DNA from: Pedobacter africanus
GTDB taxonomy: Bacteria > Bacteroidota > Bacteroidia > Sphingobacteriales > Sphingobacteriaceae
Direction: 5' to 3'
Assembly: GCF_900176535.1 (NCBI RefSeq)
Contig: NZ_FWXT01000001.1
Coordinates: 186,001 to 250,000, forward strand
Length of the DNA stretch: 64,000 nucleotides
In this document: in pieces, positions 51,734-61,389 of the stretch
Layout of the letters: each line of letters begins with the position of its first letter
Position numbering within the stretch: the first letter of the stretch is position 1
The notes under the pieces: model-generated
Told to the model about the DNA's origin: nothing
The model's database searches: none
Seen by the model: only the letters and a program-made list of their open reading frames with translations
Made by a program: the position numbers and the translations under genes

Positions 51734-52894
51734 TTATTTACCAAAAACCTGTTTTAGTTTTGCATCAATTTCGCTTCCGTCCCCTACGTACCGGGCAATG
51801 ATCTTTCCCTCTTTATCCAATAGTATCTTGGTTGGAAAAGCCGTAACCCCATAAGATTTAACCGCGTCAAATTGCGCTACATCTTCATTGTTCAGTACCT
51901 GTATCCAATCTATCCCATCTTCCTGTATGGCTTTGATCCATGCCTTCCGACTAGATTCCAGCGTTTGCCCCTGTTCCTGCGCAATGCCTACAATCTCAAA
52001 GCCATCAGCTTTGTATTTGGCATATAATGATTTCAGGTGTGGATGTGAGGAACGGCAGGGCCCGCACCAGCTGCCCCAGAAATCGATCAGCACATATTTT
52101 CCTTTCAGGGTTGCGAGGTTTACAGGATTGCCATTGATGTCTTTTTTTTGAATAGCTATGGCCTGTTTGCCGATAGCTGTAGCTTCCATATTGGCTATTT
52201 TACCGGCAATAGTTTTGGCAAAACTGCTGTTTTTATGGGTATTGCCCAGTTTTCCATAAGCAGCTTTCAGTTCATCAAAAGTAAGTGAATTCTGCATACC
52301 TGATAAAAAATACATACTGACCAGTGAACCTGGGTTCTTTTTCATAAAATCAAGCTTCAGTTGCTCTTCTTTAGCAGAGTTGCCGGAACGTAATTTGTGT
52401 GCATTGATAAAAACGACAGAATCATCACCAGGTTTAAAACTAGCATAGGCACTTTTCATTGCCATCCAGCTTTGATCAGTCAGTTCATTTAACCTGGGTT
52501 TAATGGCTGCCCATTCTGCATTGGCCTTTCCGCCCGTTACTTTGGCCACGTAGATCTTATCGGCATCCCCTTCTACCTTTATTTCTTCATTGGTCAGGAA
52601 AAACTGAAGTGCAGGCCCCGGAATAAGGCCCTTTCCTGCTGCAATGAAAGATGCAGGGTTACGCCTCAGGCCAAAACTGACCAGCACTGGTTCCTTTACT
52701 GTCCCCTTAAAAACCATCCAGTCGTTTTCCCTTGTATAACTGGTGTCGATCACATATTTACCATTTTCTGAATAGGCGATATAGGGCGTATAATTTTTAA
52801 AATTGCTCACTTTCACTTTAAGGGTATAACCCTCCTGTGCAATGCAGCTCAACATACTGAGGATGCAGCATAGTGTTAAGACATACTTTTTCAT
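51734..52894 (-). CDS. TlpA-family thioredoxin with N-terminal DUF4369-like domain
   Basis: A 386-residue exported protein. Signal peptide MKKYVLTLCCILSMLSCIAQ (the LSC could also be a lipobox, Cys 17) is followed by a DUF4369-like sandwich (about 22-120), a helical spacer, and a TlpA domain with DFWGSWCGPCRSSHPHLK. CGPC is at 277-280 and the cis-Pro segment is TAFPTKILLD. It lies 11 bp after another TlpA gene and 12 bp before the third thioredoxin-fold gene. Closest match in the window is 8507-9664 in the other SusC/D operon. Periplasmic redox role from family. Confidence 0.88.
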   Translation of the reverse strand: MKKYVLTLCCILSMLSCIAQEGYTLKVKVSNFKNYTPYIAYSENGKYVIDTSYTRENDWMVFKGTVKEPVLVSFGLRRNPASFIAAGKGLIPGPALQFFLTNEEIKVEGDADKIYVAKVTGGKANAEWAAIKPRLNELTDQSWMAMKSAYASFKPGDDSVVFINAHKLRSGNSAKEEQLKLDFMKKNPGSLVSMYFLSGMQNSLTFDELKAAYGKLGNTHKNSSFAKTIAGKIANMEATAIGKQAIAIQKKDINGNPVNLATLKGKYVLIDFWGSWCGPCRSSHPHLKSLYAKYKADGFEIVGIAQEQGQTLESSRKAWIKAIQEDGIDWIQVLNNEDVAQFDAVKSYGVTAFPTKILLDKEGKIIARYVGDGSEIDAKLKQVFGK

Positions 52895-52905
52895 ATTAGA
52901 TTTAA

Positions 52906-54033
52906 TTATTTTTTTATCAATTCAGTTAGTTTCTTTTCCAGTTCTTCGCCACGCAGGTTTTTTGCCAGGATAATGCCGTCCGGACCAATAAGAAAGTTTT
53001 GAGGAACGGCCTTTACATCGTACATACCAGCCACCGCATTTTTCCAGCCCTGCAGATCGCTGACATGGATCCATGGCAGTCCATCAGTTTCAATGGCCTT
53101 TAACCAGGGTTCTTTTTTATCATCGAGCGATACGGCAATGATCTCGAAATTGCGGTCCTTAAATTTTTGATAAGCTTTTACCACGTTAGGGTTTTCAGCT
53201 CTGCAAGGCCCACACCAGCTTGCCCAGAAATCAATCAGTACATATTTACCTTTGAATGATGCCAGGGAAACCGGTTTGCCTTCCGTATTGTTCTGAACAA
53301 AATTGAGCGCGGGTTTACCGATGTCTGTTTTCATGGCCACCTTTAAGCGCTCGCCCAGCTTTTTGCCCTGAACCGAGGTCTTCATCCGCTGGCTCATTGC
53401 ATTGAACACCGGACTGGTCTTTTCTACATCTATTACCACGCTCCTGCCTTCCAGCAGGTCGAGCGTAACGTAAGAATCCAGGTGCCGGCTCATAAAAGCA
53501 TCTTCAACACCAGTCATCTCTTTACGGATGGCCTTTAACTGCGGGAACAGTTCCTCCCTGGCTTTATCGTTTTTTTCCTTGAAATATTGCTGCATTTTTT
53601 CACTCAGCGGCTTCATCTTGTCCTGCAAAGGCTTTAACTGCGATTGCAACAGCAGGTAATCTGCCTGTGCAGCTCCGCCTTTAATGAGCGCGTTCTTTAA
53701 GGTGGCACCTGCCACGCTGAAATTTTTGTTTTCCAGAAAGAACTCCTGCTCGTCCTGAGCAAGCCTCTTTTCCATGGTCATCGGGCCTTTGTCGGCAGGG
53801 TCTTTCAGACTAAGCTTTGCCTTTACAGCATCTGCCACCTTGCCTTTCAATGAAAAGCTGCCATTTTTTACCAGGGCCGAGTCTTTCAATCTTTGACCAC
53901 CGGCATTATAGGTTAGCATCACCTGCTTTCCCTCCTGGTTTCCGGAGAGCTTTCCATTGATCAGGAAAGCATTTTGTGCATGTGCAGCCAGACCTGTAAG
54001 GCCTAGCGCTGCAATAATTAATGTTTTTAGCAT
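52906..54033 (-). CDS. TlpA-family thioredoxin with N-terminal DUF4369-like domain
   Basis: A 375-residue exported protein: signal peptide MLKTLIIAALGLTGLAAHAQ, DUF4369-like sandwich (FLINGKLSGNQEGKQVMLTY onward), charged helical spacer, and TlpA domain with DFWASWCGPCRAENPN. CGPC is at 274-277 and the cis-Pro segment is KAVPQNFLIG. It follows SusD by 29 bp and is the first of three thioredoxin-fold genes in this operon. Family assignment secure; client unknown. Confidence 0.88.
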   Translation of the reverse strand: MLKTLIIAALGLTGLAAHAQNAFLINGKLSGNQEGKQVMLTYNAGGQRLKDSALVKNGSFSLKGKVADAVKAKLSLKDPADKGPMTMEKRLAQDEQEFFLENKNFSVAGATLKNALIKGGAAQADYLLLQSQLKPLQDKMKPLSEKMQQYFKEKNDKAREELFPQLKAIRKEMTGVEDAFMSRHLDSYVTLDLLEGRSVVIDVEKTSPVFNAMSQRMKTSVQGKKLGERLKVAMKTDIGKPALNFVQNNTEGKPVSLASFKGKYVLIDFWASWCGPCRAENPNVVKAYQKFKDRNFEIIAVSLDDKKEPWLKAIETDGLPWIHVSDLQGWKNAVAGMYDVKAVPQNFLIGPDGIILAKNLRGEELEKKLTELIKK

Positions 54034-54062
54034 GTTATTTATGAATTAAATTGGGATCTCGT

Positions 54063-55523
54063 TTAAGGGTTGTTCACTATTCCGGGATTCATATCCATGA
54101 TTTTTCCAGGGATCCGGAAAGTAAACCGTTCCGGTTTCAAAGGAAAGCTGGCAATGACATCTCCGGTTTTTGACAGGACCTGGTGTGTATAGGTCTTATT
54201 GTTAAAAAGCGGATCGGTTGACAAACGCCTCATGTCAAACCAACGATGGCCCTGTAAAGCGAATTCACGGATACGCTCGTCCAGAACAAACTTTAACATA
54301 TCCATGGGATCTGTCAGGTTAACGGTAGCGTCGGTGGCAGACATCCTGCTTTTTCGTAGCGTTTCCAGGTCCGACTTCGCACCAGCAACATCATTTGCCC
54401 TGGCCCTGCATTCTGCACGCATCAGGTAAAGATCTGGCAAGGTAATGCCAATCTGGATATAAGGGAACCCTGCTTTTCTTCTAACTTTTGGTGTAGCAAT
54501 CAAACCACCGCCGTTTTGCCTATCGCTATAAAGCTTCAGCCTTTCATCCGAATTACCAGCTGTTTTAAACAAATCCATTGTTGCCGGAGATAACATAAAG
54601 TCATTCTGAAAGTAGGCATAGCCGCTCAGCATCGATTTATAGAAAAGGACTTCCTGGTTTTGCGGTTCATTGGCCGGACCAGTAACGTATCCATCCGGAC
54701 TGCTCACCGGATTATATCCCCATGCGCCTCCCGGGGCAAGGTTTACCTTATAGTCGAACAAAGCCATGGAAAAATTGGTAGGCATATGTGTGAACGCATT
54801 GTTAAACTGTGCAAGGGCTTCAGCATATTTTCCCATAAACCAATAGGTCTTCCCGAGCAAAGCCTCGGCAGCCGATTTTGACACCCGCATTCTACTACCT
54901 AATGAAAGTGAAAGTTCTGGAATGGCAGTTTTTAAATCGTTAAGGATAAAATCATAAACCGCCTGTACGGAAGCACGTTCAAATTTATTGACGTTTACAT
55001 CAGAAGTAGTAATGATGAAAAAGCCTGGGTCATTTGCAGCTGTGGCCGCAGCATAGGGCTTACCATAGTAATTGATCAGCCAGAGATAAATCCATGCCCT
55101 GTTGGTTAAAGCTTCTGCTTTAATGGCCAGCTTTTGTTGTTCCGTACCACCTTCAGATTCCATTACCTCATTGATAACCTTATTGTAGGTATACAATAAT
55201 TTCAGTAAGGCAGCAGCCTCTACAGGGGTTTCAGTAGGCAGGTAAATGTCGTCTGCATACTGAAATGAAAGTTTGGCTGGAATAGAAACTATAGAGGTAT
55301 AGTATGGTTCTACTGAAACGATTTCATCTCCCATCACCACATGGTTAAATTGTCCATTGGTGTAATAGGAAGAATTGTTTAAAAGGAGGTTGTAGTCATT
55401 TGTAACTTTTGCAATTACCTTTCCTTTCGGGTCTACTTCCAGGAAGCTCTTTTTACAGGAGCTAAGGCCTGTAACCAGGAGTATAACGAGGTATATTTTA
55501 ATGTGAATATTCATCTTGATCAA
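54063..55523 (-). CDS. RagB/SusD family outer-membrane lipoprotein
   Basis: A 486-residue lipoprotein; the lipobox LVTGLSSC gives Cys 23 from the ATG at 55523 (an ATG three codons later is also possible). CKKSFLEVDPKGKV is the usual SusD mature start. TPR-like helices include EALTNRAWIYLWLINYYGKP and AAEALLGKTYWFMGKYAEAL, and the C-terminal ERIREFALQGHRWFDMRRL is diagnostic. It is the surface ligand-binding partner of the SusC encoded 8 bp upstream. Ligand unknown; no glycosidase is in the operon. Confidence 0.94.
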   Translation of the reverse strand: MIKMNIHIKIYLVILLVTGLSSCKKSFLEVDPKGKVIAKVTNDYNLLLNNSSYYTNGQFNHVVMGDEIVSVEPYYTSIVSIPAKLSFQYADDIYLPTETPVEAAALLKLLYTYNKVINEVMESEGGTEQQKLAIKAEALTNRAWIYLWLINYYGKPYAAATAANDPGFFIITTSDVNVNKFERASVQAVYDFILNDLKTAIPELSLSLGSRMRVSKSAAEALLGKTYWFMGKYAEALAQFNNAFTHMPTNFSMALFDYKVNLAPGGAWGYNPVSSPDGYVTGPANEPQNQEVLFYKSMLSGYAYFQNDFMLSPATMDLFKTAGNSDERLKLYSDRQNGGGLIATPKVRRKAGFPYIQIGITLPDLYLMRAECRARANDVAGAKSDLETLRKSRMSATDATVNLTDPMDMLKFVLDERIREFALQGHRWFDMRRLSTDPLFNNKTYTHQVLSKTGDVIASFPLKPERFTFRIPGKIMDMNPGIVNNP

Positions 55524-55531
55524 AATTTAGA

Positions 55532-58500
55532 TTAAAAGGTAACATGGGCTCCAAACGTTATGGTATGCTGGTTAACCGGCACCTTCCGGTAACCACCATT
55601 GTAAATGCCAATGATATTTGCAGAACCATCCCATCCGCCATAAGCATCCATAAATTCAGGATCAATGCCATGTGAATTTGCTTTCCACAACATCACATTG
55701 GAAAGCTGTACCCTAAATGTTACAGCATCGGCGCGCAGCTTTACCAGCATACTTTTTGGCAAACTATAAGCAAGCGTAATGTCCCTCAATTTAACATAGG
55801 AAGCATCAAGCACGTTCCGGTCGGCATTGGTATAATACGTCATGCTACCACGGGCAGCGGTAACCGGGGCAGTTGTGTATGCCGGAATATCGGTAAAGGC
55901 CTCATCTCCGGGCTTTTGCCATCTGTCCGAAAATTCTGCATTGATGTTACCAGTATACATCGCGTTAAAACCACTGTTCGCAATTAAGCCACGTCCACCA
56001 AAAAAGGAATTTACATCCCTTCTCATCACATATCCAAGGTTATATACTGCATTCAGGCTTAAAACAAAATCCTTGTAGCCAAAACTGTTGCTGAGCCCTC
56101 CGCTCAGTTTAGGTTGAAATGTTCCCATGTATTTCATATCGTCTATGCCTGCAATCGATCTGGCCTTGGTAACTGTACCGTCCTTAAGCCTGATCTGAGG
56201 GTCTCCCTTACTGTCCAGACCGGCATAATTGTAGGCAAAAACGGCGAAAGCCGGATAGCCCTGCACATAAGGGTTCGAGATCAGCTGATCGCCACGGATG
56301 ATAGGTGTAGCACGGTTAACATAGGTGATTTCATTTTTATTGTAGCCCAGATTAAGTAAGGTGGTCCACCTGAAATCAGGAGTACTGATGTTTACGGAGT
56401 TCAGGTTCAGGTCTATCCCCTTATTGGTCATGTTGCCGGCGTTACCAGTAATGGTGGCATAACCTGTAAGTATGTTAACCGGCATTTCACCGATCAGGTT
56501 TTCGGTTTTTTTGTTATAGAGATCGATAGAGCCGCTCAGCCTACTTTTTAAAATTGCGAAATCTATGCCGACATTTAAATTGCGGGTGGTTTCCCAGGTT
56601 AGCTTCTTATTGGCCGGGGTAGACATTTCCAGTCCGGTGCCCTCGGGATACAGAATCCCATATCCGGTAAACAGTTTGGCCAGAATATCTTTAGACGCTG
56701 CGCTTCCTGGATTTGGGGAATTACCTGTAAGCCCGTAGCTGCCCCGCAGGGCCAGTTTACTTACCCAGGGCATTTTTTGCATGAATTCTTCTCTGCCTAT
56801 TTGCCACGCCAGGCCAAAGCTCCACAATGGTTTGTTCTGGGCCGATTTATCTTTGCCAAATAAATTGGATTGATCTATACGTGTTGCCGCATTTAAAGTA
56901 TACTTATTGTTATAAGTATACGCACCATTGGCATAGTAGGAAGAAATCCTGACCATTGATTCTGTTTCGCTGTAAAAATCAGGGCTTAGCGAGCTCGTAC
57001 CGCTTGAACTGGTCGGCATTACCACATTTCCGACGCCGACTGAGAGTAAGTTATAGTCGATAATTGCGTTACTCAACAGCTGGCTGTTGTATCCTCTTAC
57101 AACAGAACTGCTTAAATTGTAAAATTGCTCCTGTGCCTCCTGTCCGGCCAATAAGATCAATTGATGTTGGCCATTTTTCCAGGCCTGATCAAAGATTAGC
57201 TGGTTTCTCACGGTCCAGTTCCTTTGAAGTGCATTTGATGTGCTATGCCGACCTCCAGTTTCGGGAAGATAAGGTTTTGATCCATCCAGTGGGGTAAAGG
57301 ATGCCAGTTCTGCCCGCACATCATAATTGTTCTGATCGAGATCATTTACCGTTTTGGTTTGGGCCTTACTGATACTGAATACTCCTTCATACCTCAGCCC
57401 CTTTAGCAGGTTTACGACAGTACCTGCATTGGCTCTTCCTGTAAATATGTTGCTCTTGGTTCGTCCCCTGCCCATTTCGTCAAGCGGGCTGTAGGCCAGG
57501 CTTACACGACTTTTATTTTCATAGCCTGTTCTGTTGGCGTTGTCACGATAAACCCACGATAAATCGGCATTACTGCCATCAGGGTTCTTAAACAATACAT
57601 AAGGCAGGAATGCAGACGTAGGCTGGCTAAAATTAAGAGAGCCAAGGTCATTATTGATCAGATCGGCAACTAGGTAAAATTTAATGTGCTTGTTCAGTTG
57701 AAAATCCTGGCGAAGGTTTACGCCATAATTCCTGTTTTTATCACCTGGCCTGCTGTTTTGGGTATTGGTATAAGAACCCGAACCATAAAAACTGTATTTA
57801 TTGTTCCCACCGCTTAAAGAAATGGAATGGTTCATCAAAACTGCATTGCGGTAGAACAATTCCTTCATTTGTGCTACACCATCCTGTGACGCCAGCTGCG
57901 CAAGTTTGGCGTTAACCTGATCCTGGGTCAGGTTATCCAGGTTATACAAAATGGTTTCATGTGGCATTACCGGGGCTTTACCAGCACCCTGGGGCTTAGA
58001 AATTGTCGCATAGCTGTTTAATGCCGGATTAAAAACCGCTTTTGCAGCCTCAATAAACTGACTGCTGTTCAACATGTTCAGGTTTCCGATATCTGGCTTG
58101 CCCTGCAGGTTTACAAAGCCATCGTAGTTGATGCTCAGGGCCTCCCTGGCCCTGCCCTTCTTTGTAGTAATCACAATAACGCCATTAGCTGCTTTGGAAC
58201 CCCATATTGATGCAGATGTTGCATCTTTAAGGATCGTCACATCTTCAACGTCGTTGGGATTGATCTTTGCAACGTCATCAACAGGAACACCATTTAAAAC
58301 AATCAGCGGGTCGCGGTTGGCATTCAGCGTGTTCAGTCCCCTGATCATTACAGAATTACCACTGGAACTTTTTCCAACACCACCGTTTCCGGTTGGGCTG
58401 GAAGAATTGTTGATCACCAGCCCTGGGATCAGCCCGTCCAGGCGTTGGAGCACATTTGTTGTTCCGGAGCGCGCTTCCAGAATTTTCATATCCGGCTTGG

Positions 58501-59260
58501 CATAAGCACCGGCGCTTCTTTCTTTAGATAAGGTCTGATAACCGGTATTTACCATGATGTTAACTTCTACAAGTTTTCCGGCATCGAGCTCCATAGTGAT
58601 GTTGCCCAGATCTTTTGCAGCCCTTAACTGCTGTGGTTTGTAACCAAGAAAAGAGACAATAATAAAAGCCCGTTCATCTACATTTTTCAATGTAAATTCT
58701 CCGTTGATATTGGTTATGGCCACTGCATTCTTCAACTTAACTGCAATGCCATTGCTTCCGGTCCTGACAATTTCAATCGCATCGCGCTCCATGCTCACAA
58801 TAATTGTTGCCCCCGCCAATGGCTTTCCTTCTTCATCTACAACCCGGCCTGTAACATCAATGGTTTTAAATACATTGATGATCCTATCCAGTATCGTAGG
58901 TACTTTGGCCTTGATGATGATGTTCCTGGAATCGATCACATACTCCAGGTCTTGTTCATTCATTACATAGGTTAAAGCTGTTTTAAGATCAGTATTCCTG
59001 AAACTCACATCTACCCTGCGGTTTACATCAATGCCCTGATCGGCATAAAACACATGGTATCCAGTTTGTTTCTTTACTTCAGCAAAAATCTCTTTTAAAC
59101 TTGCATTCTTTTTCACGTAGTTCAGCCGCTGGGCAAAGCTTGCAGCGCTGACCTGGGTTAGCGACAGTATTAATATGAAAGTGGTCAGCCTCATGATTAA
59201 CAATAATTTTACAGGCAGCTTCAGATGAAGCAAACCTGAATAAAAAGCATTTTTATTCAT
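55532..59260 (-). CDS. SusC/RagA family TonB-dependent transporter with N-terminal STN domain
   Basis: A 1242-residue transporter. Signal sequence to about 44; STN domain at about 50-118 (ASLKEIFAEVKKQTGYHVFY, then TDLKTALTYVMNEQDLEY), which contacts the FecR anti-sigma factor. The carboxypeptidase-like domain (about 135-225) contains an extra stretch of about 25 residues (156-180) between its first strands and the TNINGEFTLKNV turn. The plug has GSKAANGVIVITTKKG, and the 22-strand barrel ends in HTITFGAHVTF. With FecR and the ECF sigma factor upstream this forms a cell-surface signalling system that senses its own ligand. SusD follows by 8 bp. Confidence 0.96.
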   Translation of the reverse strand: MNKNAFYSGLLHLKLPVKLLLIMRLTTFILILSLTQVSAASFAQRLNYVKKNASLKEIFAEVKKQTGYHVFYADQGIDVNRRVDVSFRNTDLKTALTYVMNEQDLEYVIDSRNIIIKAKVPTILDRIINVFKTIDVTGRVVDEEGKPLAGATIIVSMERDAIEIVRTGSNGIAVKLKNAVAITNINGEFTLKNVDERAFIIVSFLGYKPQQLRAAKDLGNITMELDAGKLVEVNIMVNTGYQTLSKERSAGAYAKPDMKILEARSGTTNVLQRLDGLIPGLVINNSSSPTGNGGVGKSSSGNSVMIRGLNTLNANRDPLIVLNGVPVDDVAKINPNDVEDVTILKDATSASIWGSKAANGVIVITTKKGRAREALSINYDGFVNLQGKPDIGNLNMLNSSQFIEAAKAVFNPALNSYATISKPQGAGKAPVMPHETILYNLDNLTQDQVNAKLAQLASQDGVAQMKELFYRNAVLMNHSISLSGGNNKYSFYGSGSYTNTQNSRPGDKNRNYGVNLRQDFQLNKHIKFYLVADLINNDLGSLNFSQPTSAFLPYVLFKNPDGSNADLSWVYRDNANRTGYENKSRVSLAYSPLDEMGRGRTKSNIFTGRANAGTVVNLLKGLRYEGVFSISKAQTKTVNDLDQNNYDVRAELASFTPLDGSKPYLPETGGRHSTSNALQRNWTVRNQLIFDQAWKNGQHQLILLAGQEAQEQFYNLSSSVVRGYNSQLLSNAIIDYNLLSVGVGNVVMPTSSSGTSSLSPDFYSETESMVRISSYYANGAYTYNNKYTLNAATRIDQSNLFGKDKSAQNKPLWSFGLAWQIGREEFMQKMPWVSKLALRGSYGLTGNSPNPGSAASKDILAKLFTGYGILYPEGTGLEMSTPANKKLTWETTRNLNVGIDFAILKSRLSGSIDLYNKKTENLIGEMPVNILTGYATITGNAGNMTNKGIDLNLNSVNISTPDFRWTTLLNLGYNKNEITYVNRATPIIRGDQLISNPYVQGYPAFAVFAYNYAGLDSKGDPQIRLKDGTVTKARSIAGIDDMKYMGTFQPKLSGGLSNSFGYKDFVLSLNAVYNLGYVMRRDVNSFFGGRGLIANSGFNAMYTGNINAEFSDRWQKPGDEAFTDIPAYTTAPVTAARGSMTYYTNADRNVLDASYVKLRDITLAYSLPKSMLVKLRADAVTFRVQLSNVMLWKANSHGIDPEFMDAYGGWDGSANIIGIYNGGYRKVPVNQHTITFGAHVTF

Positions 59261-59447
59261 ACTTTTGTAATGGTTTGAGTTGATTAGGAATAGTCGTTCT
59301 ATTTATTTATCCCATTGCGGTTCCGCCCGCGGGGAAAGGTTGGCTCAAACTTCCGCCGGATTGTGTTCCACCACTTTCCGGCTTCTTTTTTGCCTACCCG
59401 AAGGGTTTTTAGGGTAAAGTTCTGCTCATGATTTAGGTTTTATGATT
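59261..59447 (-). promoter_or_regulatory. SusC operon leader/promoter region
   Basis: This 187-bp gap between FecR and SusC probably contains the promoter read by the ECF sigma factor and a 5' leader. On the minus strand GCCGGA and TCCGGC can pair across about 16 nt, and CCCTTCGGG can form a small hairpin. No U-tract follows, so these are not classical terminators. A structured leader is possible, but no known riboswitch was recognised. Confidence 0.35.
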
Positions 59448-60542
59448 TTATAAGATTTGAATTCTTCTGTTCTCCAGTTTAAATTTTATTGTACCTGCAA
59501 ATTCCAGCGCCTTCAACACACCAATTACATGGTCATAGCGCGATAAGGAACCACTGTAAGTACGTTCCTTAAGCTCAGGATTACTGTACACCACTTCCAC
59601 ATCATACCAACGGGAGATCTTTCTCATCAGGCTTTCCAGCGGTTCATTGTCGCATATAAATTCACCATTTTTCCAGTCTACCGCATCTGTTGCGTTCACT
59701 TCCCGGATACTGATGTTTCCAGCTGCCTGTACAGCCTGTTGGTCAGGTTTAAGTATTTTATGGTTAATCTGGATAGAACCCTCCAATAAGGTAGTTTTTG
59801 TAGCCGCTTCGTCGTCATAGGCATTTACATTAAAATGCGTGCCCAGCACCCGCACCTCCTGGTTTCTGGATTTTACAATAAAAGGCTGCTTTTTATTTTT
59901 GGCTACTTCAAAATAAGCCTCACCATTTAACTCAACCCTACGTTCGGCCAACGATTTAAAGCTGGAAGGGAACTTTATAGAAGAAGATGCATTAAGCTGT
60001 ACTTTAGTGCCATCGGGTAACACCACTTCATAGGTACCACCTCTCGGGGTTACCACACTTGCCATTGCCGTCCGACTTGCCCTTGACGCAGTTGCTACCG
60101 GACTACCATCATTATAGCTCAATTTTCCATCGCCCATAACCACTCCTGATTTACCGTCGCTAAGGTCTATCATTTTACCATCATCAAGCGTGATGGTTGC
60201 CCTGTTCCTGCCCGGCGCAACATCATGAGCATATTGTGCAGTCCTGTCCTGAAAACCCGGGATATAGGAACTGCCAAGCCACAGTCCGACACCTGCCAGC
60301 AATATGATTGAAGCCGCAGCTGCAATACGTGGCCATAATTTGTGCGTTTTTGAGGGAAGTGCTTCTGTAGGTACAGCAGCCCACATTTCTTTTCTCAGGA
60401 CCTCAAAATCTGTTTCCGACAATCCTGTGTGCTCATCAACAGCAAACTGCTGGTACCATTGGTCCACCAGCTGCTGCTCTTCAGGTGTGCACTGTCCGGT
60501 ATTGTATTTTAAGATCAGTTCCTTTGCTTCTTCATTGGTCAT
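59448..60542 (-). CDS. FecR family anti-sigma factor
   Basis: A 364-residue inner-membrane protein with the standard order. The N-terminal sigma-binding domain spans about 1-70 (KYNTGQCTPEEQQLVDQWYQ), with one transmembrane helix at about 87-107. The FecR domain spans about 160-260, with GGTYEVVLPDGTKVQLNASS, RRVELNGEAYFEVAKNKKQP and VLGTHFNVNAY. The C-terminal DUF4974 domain (about 292-364) contains EPLESLMRKISRWYDVEVVY. It relays the signal from the SusC STN domain to the sigma factor encoded 88 bp upstream. It provides the in-window reference for the FecR-less relative at 16742-17530. Confidence 0.95.
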   Translation of the reverse strand: MTNEEAKELILKYNTGQCTPEEQQLVDQWYQQFAVDEHTGLSETDFEVLRKEMWAAVPTEALPSKTHKLWPRIAAAASIILLAGVGLWLGSSYIPGFQDRTAQYAHDVAPGRNRATITLDDGKMIDLSDGKSGVVMGDGKLSYNDGSPVATASRASRTAMASVVTPRGGTYEVVLPDGTKVQLNASSSIKFPSSFKSLAERRVELNGEAYFEVAKNKKQPFIVKSRNQEVRVLGTHFNVNAYDDEAATKTTLLEGSIQINHKILKPDQQAVQAAGNISIREVNATDAVDWKNGEFICDNEPLESLMRKISRWYDVEVVYSNPELKERTYSGSLSRYDHVIGVLKALEFAGTIKFKLENRRIQIL

Positions 60543-60613
60543 AGTCTGACAGCTTTTTTATCTTCAATTACTACCATAAAGAATAAGTAAGGCAGAGGGG
60601 TGACAAGAAATGA

Positions 60614-60638
60614 AAAAAAATTAGCTGTGCTTACAGCT
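60614..60638 (-). terminator. possible weak terminator at the end of the sigma gene
   Basis: On the minus strand AGCTGT (60638-60633) pairs with ACAGCT (60628-60623) around a 4-nt loop, followed by AATTTTTTTT. The hairpin overlaps the stop codon of the sigma gene (60631-60633). With only 6 bp of stem it may attenuate rather than stop transcription into fecR. Confidence 0.5.
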
Positions 60639-61209
60639 TAAAGAACATGGCCAGGTAAAGGACTAGTCCGAGCCTGACCCTAAGTACTTTTAAAGCCCTT
60701 TTTATCTGGGTACTTACCGTTTCTTCCGAAACCTTGAGCTCTTGTGCGATCTCCTTATGACTAAGCTGATCTACCCTGCTCATCAGAAAGATCGCCTGCA
60801 TTTTTGGTGGCAGCGCAGCAATCTCACGACTAATGATATCCTGCAGCTGTTTTTCACGCACACGGTGGTCTGTAGCCCCCTCAGTATGGCTGGCGAAGCC
60901 TGCCAGTGAATCAAAATACCTTGATTCAATACTTTTATGACCAATAAGATCGAGTGTTTTATGTTTTACGGCCAGCATGAGGTATCCACCCAAACTGCTC
61001 TGGGGGTTCAACTGATCACGTTTTAACCATAAAGCTGCAAAAACTTCCTGCACAATATCCTTTGCTTCTTCCCTGTCGCGTAATTTTTTATAGACATGGG
61101 CAAAAAGCAGGCTATTATATTTATCAAAAATAGCCGCAAAAGCCTGCTTATTGCCTTCTTTTAATAAAGCAATCAGTTCAGTATCGTTAAGTTTACTGTA
61201 AGCAGACAT
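60631..61209 (-). CDS. ECF-type RNA polymerase sigma factor
   Basis: A 192-residue sigma factor. Region 2 is at about 20-85 (AKDIVQEVFAALWLKRDQL); region 4 is at about 125-180, with LPPKMQAIFLMSRVDQLSHK and HKEIAQELKVSEETVSTQIK. The C-terminus is hydrophobic (GLVLYLAMFFKL), as in the other sigma factor of the window. It is expected to be held by FecR (88 bp downstream) and to drive the SusC/D-TlpA operon. A hairpin with a U-tract sits over its stop codon. Confidence 0.94.
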   Translation of the reverse strand: MSAYSKLNDTELIALLKEGNKQAFAAIFDKYNSLLFAHVYKKLRDREEAKDIVQEVFAALWLKRDQLNPQSSLGGYLMLAVKHKTLDLIGHKSIESRYFDSLAGFASHTEGATDHRVREKQLQDIISREIAALPPKMQAIFLMSRVDQLSHKEIAQELKVSEETVSTQIKRALKVLRVRLGLVLYLAMFFKL

Positions 61210-61318
61210 CGTATCAACTCCCGGTATAAATTTATCTAAAAACTTTACAAGTCTAAGCTTTTAAAAGAAATAAACCATACAGAGAAAATTATATTGTACT
61301 ATTGCTGCCTCTTGGCTG

Positions 61319-61389
61319 TACATTATCTTTATAATGTAAACCAATTCCAGTATCGGACATTATCGTTATACCAATTTACAAAACGATAA
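61319..61389. repeat. cluster of inverted and direct repeats next to a transposase remnant
   Basis: TACATTAT (61319-61326) and ATAATGTA (61331-61338) form an 8-bp hairpin. TTATCGTT (61360-61367) and AACGATAA (61382-61389) form another. CATTATC(T/G)TTATA followed by CCAATT occurs twice, starting at 61321 and 61359. The cluster lies between the sigma gene and the truncated end of the transposase-like fragment and overlaps its 3' end. It could be the scar of a mobile element or part of the sigma promoter. Confidence 0.5.
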
